Notes: generated by a model from the letters alone, not told the origin. DNA of 27,441 nucleotides from Clostridia bacterium (GCA_003246805.1 QKDG01000083.1:1-27441), one strand, 5' to 3'; positions 15,074 through 23,831 are shown, numbered from the stretch's first letter. Made by a program: numbers and translations.

Positions 15074-15820
15074 TTACGGTGATGTTAAAATTACCGCGCC
15101 GTCAGCCGTGATTGCAATTGTATGCTCAAAATGAGCAGATAGTGAAGAATCCTTTGTCTTTACGGTCCATTTATCTGGCAGTACATATACACTTTCTGTT
15201 CCCTGATTAATCATAGGCTCAATGGCTATAACCATTCCCTCGACCAATCTTGGCCCCCTGCCTGCTGTGCCATAGTTTGGCACCTCCGGCTCCTCATGCA
15301 AATCCTTACCGATACCGTGTCCTACGAATTGCTTGACTACCGAAAAGCCGCGCTTTTCGTTGTATTCCTGAACAGCACTTGATAAATCGCCTATTCTCAC
15401 ACCAGGCTTTGCAAGCCCGATTGCTACATATAAGCTTTCCTCAGTTGCTGCCATCAGGGCTTTTGCCTCTTGTGAAATCTCACCCACAGCAAAAGTTCTG
15501 GCTGAGTCTCCGTGGTAGCCATCAATATATGCCCCCACGTCAACGCTTACAATGTCGCCCTCCAAAATCTTTCGTGGCCCCGGTATGCCGTGAATTACTT
15601 CATCATTAATGGAAATGCAGGCGCTTGCCGGGAATCCGCCGTATCCTAAAAAGGATGGAATCGCACCCTTTGAAGTAATAAACCTGTGAATGATTTTGTC
15701 GAGCTGATATGTTGTCATGCCAGGAGTGATTGACTCACCAGCCAGTTGCAGCGCCTGAGCAGTTATCCTGCCCGCTATCTGCATTTTAGCAATTTCCTTG
15801 CTGGATTTTACGATAATCAT
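15074..15820 (-). CDS. map: Methionine aminopeptidase type I
   Basis: Removes the initiator methionine from new proteins with small second residues. 248 residues of the pita-bread fold without an N-terminal zinc extension. All five metal ligands are visible: Asp94, Asp105, His168, Glu201 and Glu232, plus the substrate histidine His77 (NDEVIHG). ATG begins 1 nt after the adk stop, so the two are translationally coupled. It is the usual partner of adk in Gram-positive spc operons. Confidence 0.97.
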   Translation of the reverse strand: MIIVKSSKEIAKMQIAGRITAQALQLAGESITPGMTTYQLDKIIHRFITSKGAIPSFLGYGGFPASACISINDEVIHGIPGPRKILEGDIVSVDVGAYIDGYHGDSARTFAVGEISQEAKALMAATEESLYVAIGLAKPGVRIGDLSSAVQEYNEKRGFSVVKQFVGHGIGKDLHEEPEVPNYGTAGRGPRLVEGMVIAIEPMINQGTESVYVLPDKWTVKTKDSSLSAHFEHTIAITADGAVILTSP

Positions 15821-15821
15821 T

Positions 15822-16454
15822 TTACGCCTCGATTGCTTTTAAAGTCAGTTTAGAAGTTTCAGCTACTTCCTCCTGCCCTTCAACCGTAACAAGCTTGCCT
15901 TGATTTTCATAATATCCTTTTAAGGGAGCAGTCTGCTCATGATACACGTTTAAACGTGCTAAAACAGTAGCTGGTTCATCATCTTTTCTGATTACAGTGC
16001 TTGCGTTGCAAACATCACAAATGCCTTCTGCCTTTGATGGCTTGAATTCAGTATGATAAGAAGCACCGCATTTTTCACAGACACGTCTTCCTGACAAACG
16101 CTTCTGAATTGTTTCGTCAGCCACATAAATCTCGATAACCTTATCGATTTTTACGCCCATTTTGTCAAGAGCCTCAGCCTGTGGTACGGTTCTTGGAAAT
16201 CCATCTAAAATGAATCCATTCTGGCAGTCATCCTTTGTAAGTCTTTCCTTGATGATATCAATTACTACTTCATCGGGAACAAGCTTTCCCTCATCCATGT
16301 ATGACTTTGCTTTAAGCCCTGTTTCAGTCCCGTTTTTCAACGCTTCACGAATAATGTTACCTGTCGAAATTGCAGGGATATTAAGAGCATTGCAGATAAC
16401 CTCTGCCTGTGTGCCTTTTCCTGCACCAGGGGCACCTAATAAAATCAAATTCAT
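15822..16454 (-). CDS. adk: Adenylate kinase (zinc-lid form)
   Basis: Interconverts ATP + AMP and two ADP. 210 residues. P-loop GAPGAGKGT at 7-15; AMP-binding STGNIIREAL near 30-39; FILDGFPRT near 81-89. The LID carries four zinc cysteines, Cys126, Cys129, Cys146 and Cys149, the Gram-positive structural zinc site. GGAGAT ribosome site before ATG; 15 nt after secY. Confidence 0.98.
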   Translation of the reverse strand: MNLILLGAPGAGKGTQAEVICNALNIPAISTGNIIREALKNGTETGLKAKSYMDEGKLVPDEVVIDIIKERLTKDDCQNGFILDGFPRTVPQAEALDKMGVKIDKVIEIYVADETIQKRLSGRRVCEKCGASYHTEFKPSKAEGICDVCNASTVIRKDDEPATVLARLNVYHEQTAPLKGYYENQGKLVTVEGQEEVAETSKLTLKAIEA

Positions 16455-16469
16455 ATCATATCTCCTTTA

Positions 16470-17786
16470 TTATTCAAGAAAGCCTTTGTGATGTCTCATC
16501 ATCATCTGTGATTCAAGTGTTCTAACTGTTTCGAGTGCAACACCAACTACGATAAGTATTGATGTACCACCCATAGCAACCTGAATACCTGTTGCCATCT
16601 GGAAGAATATCGGGAAAATAGCTATAACGCCTAGGAAGAACGCACCAACAAGAGTAATCTTTGATAAAACCCTCTTGATGAAATCTGATGTCGGTCTGCC
16701 CGGTCTTATTCCAGGAATACCACCATTGTTCTGACGTAAATCATTTGCTATCTGAATTGGGTTATACTGCATTGATACATAGAAATAATTGAACCCTATA
16801 ATCAACAGGAAGTATAGCAGAGCATAAAACCAGCTTGTATAACGGAATAAGTTTATAAATCCGGCATATAAGTTCTCCCAAAAGCCCTCAGGTGAGGTGG
16901 ACGCAGGCCAGAAGAATGATAATGTTTGTGGTATCGCCATAAATGACATCGCGAAGATAATCGGCATTACACCACTCATAGCAACCTTAATCGGGATGTT
17001 TGTGTTTTGCCCGCCATACATTTTCCTTCCCACAACACGTTTAGCGTACTGGATAGGTATACGGCGTTCTGAGTTGTTCATCAATATTATGAATCCAATC
17101 ATCAATATGAAAATGATAAAGACAATCGGCACATAAATTGCATTCTTGATATCAAGCTGGATACTGTTAATTAAACTTAGTATTGCAGATGGTCCCCTTG
17201 CAACGATACCAGCAAACAATATAATTGATATACCGTTTCCTATACCATGCTCAGTAATCTGTTCGCCAAGCCACTGGATAAGTGATGCACCTGCTGTAAA
17301 GCACAATACAATTACTACCGCAACAAATATATTCTCCATTGTTGTTGAATATTTTGTTACCGAGCCACTTCTGTCAAGTGTATAATAGTATGCAACTGAT
17401 AATATAACAGCTATCACAAGAGATACATATCTTGTGATTCTGTTTAGCTTCTTTCTTCCCTCAGGGCCTTCTTTTGTTAGCCTTTCAAGAGGAGGAAGCG
17501 CATAGGATAAAAGCTGTACGATAATTGAAGCATTGATATATGGTGTTACAGATAATGCGAATATTGTTGAATTTGAGAATGAACCACCTGATATAATATC
17601 AAGATAGTTTAAAAACCCGCCTCCGCCATTTTCACTCAGCATTGTCTGCAAAGCAGTAGGGTCCAAAAACGGTACTGCAATGGCAACACCAAGCCTGAAG
17701 ATAATAATAATGAATAATGTGAATAGTAGTTTCTTTCTAAGTTCCTGCACTTTCCATGCGTTAACGAATGTCTGTACGATATTCAC
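16470..17786 (-). CDS. secY: Preprotein translocase subunit SecY
   Basis: The 438-residue pore of the Sec translocon, with ten predicted membrane helices. Recognisable parts: the plug/first periplasmic region near residues 37-70, ITEHGIGNGISIILFAGI near 177-194, and the cytoplasmic loop RRIPIQYAKRVVGRKMYGGQ near 242-261, a SecA and ribosome contact. The start is GTG (17786-17784) with GAGGTG inside the end of rplO; only one base separates the rplO stop from the start, so translation is coupled. Confidence 0.98.
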   Translation of the reverse strand: MNIVQTFVNAWKVQELRKKLLFTLFIIIIFRLGVAIAVPFLDPTALQTMLSENGGGGFLNYLDIISGGSFSNSTIFALSVTPYINASIIVQLLSYALPPLERLTKEGPEGRKKLNRITRYVSLVIAVILSVAYYYTLDRSGSVTKYSTTMENIFVAVVIVLCFTAGASLIQWLGEQITEHGIGNGISIILFAGIVARGPSAILSLINSIQLDIKNAIYVPIVFIIFILMIGFIILMNNSERRIPIQYAKRVVGRKMYGGQNTNIPIKVAMSGVMPIIFAMSFMAIPQTLSFFWPASTSPEGFWENLYAGFINLFRYTSWFYALLYFLLIIGFNYFYVSMQYNPIQIANDLRQNNGGIPGIRPGRPTSDFIKRVLSKITLVGAFFLGVIAIFPIFFQMATGIQVAMGGTSILIVVGVALETVRTLESQMMMRHHKGFLE

Positions 17787-17787
17787 A

Positions 17788-18228
17788 CTAAATCACCTCT
17801 ACCTTCCCGCCTGCTTTCTCAATTTTTTCTTTTGCTGTCTGAGAAAATGCAGCTACTTTTACAGTTAGCTTTTTTGTGATATCACCATTTCCTAAAACCT
17901 TGATTCCGTCGAAAGTTTTTCTGATTAGTCCAGCAGCAACAAGCATTTCTGTGTCAACCACTGTGCCATCAACAAACTTATCTAAATCGGAAACATTAAT
18001 TACAGCATATTTTGTGCCAAATATATTGTTGAATCCTCTTTTTGGAATTCTTCTTGCCAAAGGCATCTGTCCGCCTTCAAATCCTGGCTTAACTCCACCA
18101 CCAGAACGTGCGTTTTGACCCTTGTGGCCTTTTCCTGCAGTTTTTCCCTGGCCTGAACCATGGCCTCTGCCTTTACGCTTAGGCTCTTTTGCAGAACCTT
18201 CAGCTGGGGATAATTCGTGTAATTTCAT
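17788..18228 (-). CDS. rplO: 50S ribosomal protein L15
   Basis: 146 residues. The frame opens with GTG at 18237, but AGGAGG is spaced 8 nt from ATG at 18228 and abuts the GTG, so MKLHELSPAEGS is the true start and matches the family. The Gly/Lys/Arg-rich N-terminal half (RKGRGHGSGQGKTAGKGHKG) threads into 23S rRNA; the C-terminal half is globular. It precedes secY with almost no gap. Confidence 0.96.
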   Translation of the reverse strand: MKLHELSPAEGSAKEPKRKGRGHGSGQGKTAGKGHKGQNARSGGGVKPGFEGGQMPLARRIPKRGFNNIFGTKYAVINVSDLDKFVDGTVVDTEMLVAAGLIRKTFDGIKVLGNGDITKKLTVKVAAFSQTAKEKIEKAGGKVEVI

Positions 18229-18246
18229 TTTTCGCACCTCCTTGCT

Positions 18247-18429
18247 TTACGCTTCGGTTACCTCGATAAGGTGGGATATTTTTGCTATTTTACCTTTTGT
18301 TTGCTCATTGTTAGGCTGAACTGTTGTAGATCTAATCTTTTTTAGTCCAAGAGAATGAGCAGTAGCAATCTGTTTCTGAGTTCTTCCTACAAGGCTTTTC
18401 ACCAATGTAATTTTAACTGTATCTGCCAT
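18247..18429 (-). CDS. rpmD: 50S ribosomal protein L30
   Basis: 60 residues, the bacterial length. Begins MADTVKITLVKSLVGRTQKQ and contains AHSLGLKKIRSTTVQ. Small ferredoxin-like rRNA-binding protein of the large subunit. GGAGG upstream of ATG; sits 13 nt after rpsE and before rplO as in the standard spc order. Confidence 0.97.
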   Translation of the reverse strand: MADTVKITLVKSLVGRTQKQIATAHSLGLKKIRSTTVQPNNEQTKGKIAKISHLIEVTEA

Positions 18430-18442
18430 GCCAAATCCTCCC

Positions 18443-18943
18443 TTAACCTATAATTTCCTTAACTGTCTTGCCCCTGATAGCAGCAACCTGAGCTGCTGAT
18501 TTGCATGAAGCAAGGCCGTTGATTGTTGCTCTTACAACATTACATGGATTATTAGAACGCAATGATTTTGTTCTGATATCCTTTATTCCAGCTACTTCAA
18601 TAACAGCACGAACAGGTCCGCCAGCGATAACGCCGGTACCAGGTGCCGCAGGCTTCATCAAAACCCTGCCAGCGCCGAATTCGCCTATTATTTCGTGTGG
18701 AATTGTTGTTCCTCTTAGTGAAACTTTAACAAGATTCTTCTTGGCATCTTCGATACCCTTACGGATAGCGTCAGGAACTTCTCCTGCTTTGCCAAGGCCA
18801 AATCCAACTGTGCCGTTACCGTCTCCTACTACTACAAGTGCCGCAAATTTAAATATACGACCACCTTTAACAGTCTTAGAAACACGGTTTATAGCAACAA
18901 CTTTTTCACTAAGTTCAAGTGTTGAAGCATCTATTAAAGCCAA
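18443..18943 (-). CDS. rpsE: 30S ribosomal protein S5
   Basis: 166 residues. Helps decoding accuracy and mRNA unwinding at the entry tunnel. Conserved pieces: VVAINRVSKTVKGGRIFKF, GNGTVGFGLGKAGEVPDAI, and the second-domain RVLMKPAAPGTGVIAGG. The start codon is TTG with GGAGG seven bases upstream; no ATG is available near the expected N-terminus. Confidence 0.97.
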   Translation of the reverse strand: MALIDASTLELSEKVVAINRVSKTVKGGRIFKFAALVVVGDGNGTVGFGLGKAGEVPDAIRKGIEDAKKNLVKVSLRGTTIPHEIIGEFGAGRVLMKPAAPGTGVIAGGPVRAVIEVAGIKDIRTKSLRSNNPCNVVRATINGLASCKSAAQVAAIRGKTVKEIIG

Positions 18944-18959
18944 ACGTACTACCTCCTCT

Positions 18960-19319
18960 TTAGAACTTGAGTCCGCCTTCGCGAGCTCCTTCAGCTAATT
19001 CCTGAATACGACCGTGATAAATATATCCGCTTCTGTCAAAAACAACTTCAGTGATACCTTTTTCCAACGCATTTTTAGCAATAATCTGGCCAACCTTGCG
19101 AGCGCCGTCCTTATTGCAACCGTTTCCATCAAAACCTTCAACAAGGCTTGATGCTGATGCTAATGTAACACCATTGATATCATCGATTAGCTGTGCATAT
19201 ATATGCTTTGAGGAGCGGAATACGTTAAGGCGTGGGCACTGTGCAGTTCCTGAGATTTTCGCACGGACTCTGCGGTGCCTTTTTGCTCTTGCTTCTGCTC
19301 TGTCAAGCTTTTTCACCAT
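18960..19319 (-). CDS. rplR: 50S ribosomal protein L18
   Basis: 119 residues. Binds 5S rRNA and anchors it to the central protuberance together with L5. RRVRAKISGTAQCPRLNVF, SSKHIYAQLIDD and the end YIYHGRIQELAEGAREGGL are family hallmarks. The basic N-terminus (RAEARAKRHRR) is the rRNA-binding tail. ATG with AAAGGAG upstream. Confidence 0.97.
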   Translation of the reverse strand: MVKKLDRAEARAKRHRRVRAKISGTAQCPRLNVFRSSKHIYAQLIDDINGVTLASASSLVEGFDGNGCNKDGARKVGQIIAKNALEKGITEVVFDRSGYIYHGRIQELAEGAREGGLKF

Positions 19320-19337
19320 AGTAATTCACTCCTTTAA

Positions 19338-19904
19338 TTACTTCTTGCCGCCCTTGCCGCCTTTGGCGCCCTTACCAGCCTTACCTTCCTTGCGGATGAT
19401 ATATTCGCCGGCATAACGGATTCCCTTGCCCTTATAAGGCTCTGGCGGACGTTTTGCGCGCACTTCACAGGCAAACTGACCTACAACCTGCTTATCTATT
19501 CCAGATACTATAATTCTGTTTGTTGCGGGAACGTCAATCTTGATTCCATCAATTTCAGGCATGATAACCTGATGTGAGTATCCAAGATTCATAACAAGAT
19601 TATTGCCCTGCTTTGAAGCACGGTAACCAACACCTTCAATTTCAAGTGTTTTTGCGAAACCGTTTGTTACACCTTCAACCATATTTGCAATAAGTGTTCT
19701 TGTCAAACCGTGAAGAGCTCTGTGAGTTTTTTCGTCAGAAGGGCGATTTACAGTCAGCTCACTGCCTTCAAGATTAATAATCATTTCTTTTGAAAACTTT
19801 TTCTCCAATGTTCCTTTTGGACCTTTAACAGTAACAACGTTATTGTTTACTTTTACTTCTACTCCGGCAGGAACAGTAATTGGTTTTTTACCGATTCTTG
19901 ACAT
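19338..19904 (-). CDS. rplF: 50S ribosomal protein L6
   Basis: 188 residues in two repeats of the L6 fold, near the factor-binding centre of the large subunit. Starts MSRIGKKPITVPAGVEVKV; the conserved C-terminal KRPPEPYKGKGIRYAGE is present. After that motif the chain continues with a Gly/Lys-only tail (GKAGKGAKGGKGGKK), which makes it slightly longer than the roughly 178-180 residues usual for the family. GGAGGACA site upstream of ATG. Confidence 0.97.
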   Translation of the reverse strand: MSRIGKKPITVPAGVEVKVNNNVVTVKGPKGTLEKKFSKEMIINLEGSELTVNRPSDEKTHRALHGLTRTLIANMVEGVTNGFAKTLEIEGVGYRASKQGNNLVMNLGYSHQVIMPEIDGIKIDVPATNRIIVSGIDKQVVGQFACEVRAKRPPEPYKGKGIRYAGEYIIRKEGKAGKGAKGGKGGKK

Positions 19905-19915
19905 ATTTGTCCTCC

Positions 19916-20314
19916 TTACCAGATGAATGCGAGAACTTCGCCGCCAACGTTTAATTCACGAGCTTTTTTGTCTGTCATAATTCCTTTTGAAGTAGAAACT
20001 ACTGCAATCCCTAAGCCCTTCATTACCTTTGGCATATCCTCACAGCTTGAATAAATTCTAAGACCAGGCTTTGAAACCCTTCTGAGTCCTGAAATAACTG
20101 GAGTTCTGTTCTCATCATATTTAAGAGTAATTCTGATTATACCCTGCTTTCCGTCTTCAATGAATTGGAAGCCCTTAACATACCCCTCGTCAACAAGGAT
20201 TTGTGTAATTGACTTTTTCATATTAGATGCAGGAACGTCAACTGTTGCGTGCTTTGCAGAACTCGCGTTACGAATTCTGGTCAATATATCAGCTATTGTA
20301 TCAGTAACTTGCAT
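19916..20314 (-). CDS. rpsH: 30S ribosomal protein S8
   Basis: 132 residues. A primary 16S rRNA binder, and in E. coli the repressor of the spc operon. Start MQVTDTIADILTRIRNAS, end STSKGIMTDKKARELNVGGEVLAFIW; the STSKG(I/V)MTD motif is diagnostic. GGAGG lies upstream of ATG. The start of rplE-rpsN is the E. coli S8 target; I saw no obvious S8-like stem there. Confidence 0.98.
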   Translation of the reverse strand: MQVTDTIADILTRIRNASSAKHATVDVPASNMKKSITQILVDEGYVKGFQFIEDGKQGIIRITLKYDENRTPVISGLRRVSKPGLRIYSSCEDMPKVMKGLGIAVVSTSKGIMTDKKARELNVGGEVLAFIW

Positions 20315-20338
20315 GCCGTTAACCTCCTTTGCTAATGC

Positions 20339-20524
20339 TTACCAGCTAGCCTTCTTAACCCCTGGGATCTGACCATCGTGCGCTAATTCTCTAAAACAAA
20401 TACGGCAAATACCGAATTTACGTAGATATGCGTGTGGTCTTCCACAGATTTTGCACCTGTTGTAAGAACGGGTGGAAAACTTAGGCTCAGCCTGCTGTTT
20501 CATTTTCATAGCCATTTTAGCCAT
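20339..20524 (-). CDS. rpsN: 30S ribosomal protein S14, zinc (type Z) form
   Basis: 61 residues with zinc ligands Cys24, Cys27, Cys40 and Cys43 (CKICGRPH ... FGICRICF), the short zinc-binding form. The conserved end GQIPGVKKASW is intact. A zinc-free paralogue would be expected elsewhere only if the organism manages zinc shortage that way; none is in this window. GGAGG site before ATG. Confidence 0.98.
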   Translation of the reverse strand: MAKMAMKMKQQAEPKFSTRSYNRCKICGRPHAYLRKFGICRICFRELAHDGQIPGVKKASW

Positions 20525-20542
20525 AATTAATTATTCCTCCCC

Positions 20543-21082
20543 TTACTTTGTGAATGGAGCACCCAATAATGTGAGCAGCTCTTTTGCTTCTTCATCAGTA
20601 CCAGCGGTAGTGATAAAGTTGATATCCATACCACGAACCTTATCTATCTTATCATATTCGATTTCAGGGAAGATAAGTTGTTCTTTAATACCTGTTGAAT
20701 AGTTTCCTCTTCCGTCAAATGAATTCGGATTGATTCCTCTGAAGTCACGTACACGTGGGAACGCAACATTAAATAATCTGTCAACAAATTCATACATTTT
20801 ATCTGCACGTAGAGTAACCTTAACGCCAATTGTCATACCCTCACGAAGCTTAAAGTTAGCAACTGATTTTTTAGCCTTACATTCAATAGCCTTCTGGCCT
20901 GTGATAAGCCCCAAATCATTAATTATTGCTTCAATAGCCTTCTTGTTTTCCTTTGCTTCACCGCAACCAACATTGATTACAACTTTATCAAGCTTAGGAA
21001 TCTGCATGACATTTTTGTAGCCAAACTTTTTCATCATAGCAGGAGCTACGCTGCTAACATAATATTCTTTTAATCTAGCCAT
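20543..21082 (-). CDS. rplE: 50S ribosomal protein L5
   Basis: 179 residues, standard length. Binds 5S rRNA and contacts the P-site tRNA. Conserved: NVMQIPKLDKVVINVGCGEA, then KSVANFKLREGMTIGVKVTL, RVRDFRGINPNSFDGRGNYS and the terminal TTAGTDEEAKELL. AAGGAG upstream of ATG, 16 nt after rplX. Confidence 0.98.
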   Translation of the reverse strand: MARLKEYYVSSVAPAMMKKFGYKNVMQIPKLDKVVINVGCGEAKENKKAIEAIINDLGLITGQKAIECKAKKSVANFKLREGMTIGVKVTLRADKMYEFVDRLFNVAFPRVRDFRGINPNSFDGRGNYSTGIKEQLIFPEIEYDKIDKVRGMDINFITTAGTDEEAKELLTLLGAPFTK

Positions 21083-21098
21083 GTCGTTTCTCCTTTAC

Positions 21099-21422
21099 TT
21101 AGAAAGTTTTGCCACAGTCTGCGTTTTTACAAACTCTTGACTTTGTTCCGTCTTCACTTATTTTATGAGCAATTCTTGTTGGCTTGTTGCATTTTGGGCA
21201 AACAAGCATAGCCTTTGAAGCATAAAATGCGCCTTCAGCCTTAACAATTCCGCCTGCCTGGCCTGCTCTTGTTGGCTTAACATGCTTTGTTACCATGTTG
21301 CAGCCCTCAACAATAATCTTTTGCTCTTTTGGTGAAGCCTCTAAAACCTTACCTTTTTTACCCTTATCCTTACCGGAAAGGATAACAACGGTGTCGCCAG
21401 TTTTAACGTGTAGTTTATTCAA
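21099..21422 (-). CDS. rplX: 50S ribosomal protein L24
   Basis: 107 residues. Assembly initiator of the large subunit, KOW motif at the N-terminus (GDTVVILSGKDKGKKGKVL). The C-terminal part has a Cys-rich knuckle: Cys75, Cys78, Cys98 and Cys103 (CPKC ... CKNADC), probably a zinc site. The start codon is TTG with AGGAGG eight bases upstream; the resulting MNKLHVKTGD fits the family. Confidence 0.96.
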   Translation of the reverse strand: MNKLHVKTGDTVVILSGKDKGKKGKVLEASPKEQKIIVEGCNMVTKHVKPTRAGQAGGIVKAEGAFYASKAMLVCPKCNKPTRIAHKISEDGTKSRVCKNADCGKTF

Positions 21423-21437
21423 TTACGACACCTCCTA

Positions 21438-21806
21438 TTATAATACTTCTGGTGCAAGGCTCAAAATCTTGAGGTATTCCTTGTCACGAAGCTCTCTTGC
21501 TACAGGGCCAAAAATACGTGTGCCCTTTGGGTTCTTATCTTCTTTAATAATAACAGCAGCGTTTTCGTCAAAACGGATATATGTGCCATCCTCACGACGA
21601 AGACCCTTTGCTGAACGAACGATAACTGCTTTTACTACATCGCCTTTTTTAACAACGCCGCCGGGTGTTGCTTTTTTTACAGAAGCAATGACAACGTCAC
21701 CGATGTTAGCATACTTTCTGCGAGTTCCACCTAGTACTCTAATGCACATTAGCTCTTTAGCTCCTGTGTTGTCAGCTACTTTCAGGTATGTTTGCATTTG
21801 TATCAC
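21438..21806 (-). CDS. rplN: 50S ribosomal protein L14
   Basis: 122 residues, standard. At the subunit interface, binds RsfS-type silencing factors in other species. GTG start (21806-21804) with AGGAGG eight bases upstream gives MIQMQTYLKVADNTGAKEL, matching the family; the internal ATG three codons later is not needed. First gene of the spc part in classical operon terms, yet no promoter is seen before it. Confidence 0.97.
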   Translation of the reverse strand: MIQMQTYLKVADNTGAKELMCIRVLGGTRRKYANIGDVVIASVKKATPGGVVKKGDVVKAVIVRSAKGLRREDGTYIRFDENAAVIIKEDKNPKGTRIFGPVARELRDKEYLKILSLAPEVL

Positions 21807-21857
21807 AGTGCGTTCCTCCTTTCGAAAAAATCAGAGGTTAAATTCTTAACTTATATT

Positions 21858-22115
21858 TTACTTAGCTCTTTCGAGTATCTCAACCAAACGCCATCTTTTA
21901 TCCTTTGACATTGGTCTTGTTTCCATAACCTCAACTCTATCGCCGATGTTACAGGTATTGTTTTCATCATGTGCCTTTAGCTTTACTGTTCTTTTGATAA
22001 TCTTTTTATAAAGCGGGTGCTGTACGTTGTCTTCAATAGCAACCACGATGGTTTTATCCATTTTGTTACTTACAACCTTACCAACTCTTGTTTTTCTAAG
22101 ATTTCTTTCGCTCAC
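21858..22115 (-). CDS. rpsQ: 30S ribosomal protein S17
   Basis: 85 residues. The open frame runs upstream to an ATG at 22184 inside rpmC, but that would make an atypical extension; the GTG at 22115-22113 has GGGAGG seven bases upstream and gives the family start VSERNLRKTRVGKVVS. OB-fold primary 16S rRNA binder. It is separated from the rpmC stop by 19 nt and from rplN by 51 nt. Confidence 0.94.
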   Translation of the reverse strand: MSERNLRKTRVGKVVSNKMDKTIVVAIEDNVQHPLYKKIIKRTVKLKAHDENNTCNIGDRVEVMETRPMSKDKRWRLVEILERAK

Positions 22116-22134
22116 AGCTAATCCTCCCTTCGTT

Positions 22135-22332
22135 CTATTGCACGCTGGACTCTTGCTTACGAATGAATGTCTTAACGCGAGCAATATCCTTCTTAACTGC
22201 GCTTAAACGCATAGGATTTTCAAGCTGATTAACAGCGTGTTGAAAACGAAGACTGAAAAGTTCCTTTTTAAGGTCAGCAAGCTTATCGTTTAACTCTGTT
22301 ACAGTCATATCACGTAATTCATTAGCTTTCAT
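22135..22332 (-). CDS. rpmC: 50S ribosomal protein L29
   Basis: 65 residues of helical hairpin at the peptide exit tunnel, docking site for trigger factor and SRP with L23. MKANELRDMTVTELNDKL and FSLRFQHAVNQLENPMRL are typical. Its ATG overlaps the rplP stop by one base (TAATG), so translation depends on rplP. Confidence 0.97.
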   Translation of the reverse strand: MKANELRDMTVTELNDKLADLKKELFSLRFQHAVNQLENPMRLSAVKKDIARVKTFIRKQESSVQ

Positions 22333-22763
22333 TATTGCTCACCACCCATTTCTTGCTCTTGCCTTGTAACAAATTTGCATTTAATCGGAAGCTTATGCAT
22401 TGCAAGCCTCATAGCTTCTCTTGCAACTTCTTCACTTACTCCTGAAATTTCAAACATAACACGGCCTGGCTTAACAACTGCCACCCAGTATTCAGGTGAA
22501 CCTTTACCAGAACCCATTCGAGTTTCAGCCGGCTTTTCTGTTATTGGCTTGTCAGGGAATATTTTAATCCAAACCTGACCACCACGCTTGATATAACGTG
22601 TCATCGCGATACGAGCAGCCTCAATCTGATTTGAAGTAATCCATGCTGGTTGAAGTGCCTGTAATCCGAATTCACCGTTTGATACAGTGTTACCACGCAT
22701 AGCCTTGCCTTTTAAGCGGCCACGGTGCTGTCTGCGGTATTTTACTCTCTTTGGAAGTAGCAT
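22332..22763 (-). CDS. rplP: 50S ribosomal protein L16
   Basis: 143 residues. Late-assembly protein beside the A-site tRNA. MLLPKRVKYRRQHRGRLKG at the start, then ITSNQIEAARIAMTRYIKRG, PITEKPAETRMGSGKG and VREAMRLA-type C-terminal helix (VAREAMRLAMHKLP). Overlaps rpsC by one base (TAATG) at its start and rpmC by one base at its end: a tightly coupled trio. Confidence 0.98.
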   Translation of the reverse strand: MLLPKRVKYRRQHRGRLKGKAMRGNTVSNGEFGLQALQPAWITSNQIEAARIAMTRYIKRGGQVWIKIFPDKPITEKPAETRMGSGKGSPEYWVAVVKPGRVMFEISGVSEEVAREAMRLAMHKLPIKCKFVTRQEQEMGGEQ

Positions 22764-23455
22764 TACTTGTTACCTCCTTCTTTGCGGTTTCTTCTCTGTT
22801 GTGGCTTGTTGTTCTGGTGAACTTCTCCTTTTAGGACTTCACCCTTGTATACCCATACCTTAACTCCAAGACGGCCGTATGTTGTATGAGCCTCAGCTGT
22901 ACCGTAGTCAATATCAGCTCTGATTGTTTGTAGTGGAATAGTTCCCTCGTGATAGCTCTCTGCACGAGCGATTTCAGCCCCGCCAAGACGGCCTGATACA
23001 CGGGTTTTGATTCCTCTTGCGCCAAGCTTCATTGCCTTGCCGATTGATTGCTTCATAGCTCTTCTGAATGAAATTCTGTTCTCAAGCTGTTGTGCAATTG
23101 ACTCAGCGATAAGCTGTGCTTCAAGATCTGGCTGCTTTACTTCGATAATATTAAGTGCTACAGACTTTTTAATCATTCCTTCAATAGTCTGGCGAAGCTT
23201 TTCAATTTCTGCGCCACCTCTTCCGATTACGATACCAGGCTTTGCACAGTGAATGTGAATTTTAACCTTATCTGCAAATCTTTCAATTTCGATACGTGGA
23301 ACACCTGCAGCGTACAAGCTCTTTTTAATATAATTACGGATATTGTAATCTTCAACTAGAGTGTCGCCGAAAGTGCTTTTATTTGCAAACCAGCGGGAAT
23401 CCCAATTCTTAATTACACCGACGCGAAGTCCGTGTGGATTTACTTTTTGTCCCAT
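22763..23455 (-). CDS. rpsC: 30S ribosomal protein S3
   Basis: 230 residues. KH domain in the N-terminal half (IHIHCAKPGIVIGRGGAEIEKL, with the GxxG loop) and C-terminal S3 domain ending in a basic tail. Forms the mRNA entry with S4 and S5. Start MGQKVNPHGLRVGVIKNWDS is diagnostic. GAGGT ribosome site upstream of ATG. Confidence 0.98.
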   Translation of the reverse strand: MGQKVNPHGLRVGVIKNWDSRWFANKSTFGDTLVEDYNIRNYIKKSLYAAGVPRIEIERFADKVKIHIHCAKPGIVIGRGGAEIEKLRQTIEGMIKKSVALNIIEVKQPDLEAQLIAESIAQQLENRISFRRAMKQSIGKAMKLGARGIKTRVSGRLGGAEIARAESYHEGTIPLQTIRADIDYGTAEAHTTYGRLGVKVWVYKGEVLKGEVHQNNKPQQRRNRKEGGNK

Positions 23456-23476
23456 AGTTTACCTCCTCTTTCAGCA

Positions 23477-23812
23477 TTATTCCTTTTCTTTGAGAACGAT
23501 TGTTACGTGAGATGTTCTCTTAAGAATTCGGAAAGCTCTGCCCTGTGCTCTAGGCATAATCCTCTTCATAATTGGTCCTGGGCAAACAAAACATTCAGCA
23601 ACATAAAGTTTGTTCTTATCCATGTTGTGGTTGTTTTCAGCGTTTGCAATGGCCGACTTCAGAAGTTTTTCCAGGTATTCACAGGCAGCCTTTGGTGTGT
23701 GCTTTAGTGTTGCAATAGCAACTTCAGTGTCCTTCCCCCTGATTAAATCAAGAACAATCTGGACTTTTCGTGGTGCTATGCGAGCATTTCTAAGGTATGC
23801 TCTTGCTTCCAT
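23477..23812 (-). CDS. rplV: 50S ribosomal protein L22
   Basis: 111 residues. The frame extends upstream to 23905, but that would overlap rpsS; ATG at 23812 has GGAGG seven bases upstream and gives MEARAYLRNARIAPRKVQIV, the family start. Its long beta-hairpin lines the peptide exit tunnel (VCPGPIMKRIMPRAQGRAF), a known site of macrolide resistance changes. Nothing unusual seen there. Confidence 0.96.
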   Translation of the reverse strand: MEARAYLRNARIAPRKVQIVLDLIRGKDTEVAIATLKHTPKAACEYLEKLLKSAIANAENNHNMDKNKLYVAECFVCPGPIMKRIMPRAQGRAFRILKRTSHVTIVLKEKE

Positions 23813-23831
23813 TTGAATTCCTCCTTCCGGC

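Noticed and set aside
22116..22184. N-terminal extension of S17 to an ATG inside rpmC
   Set aside because: Family length and the GGGAGG site point to the GTG at 22115.
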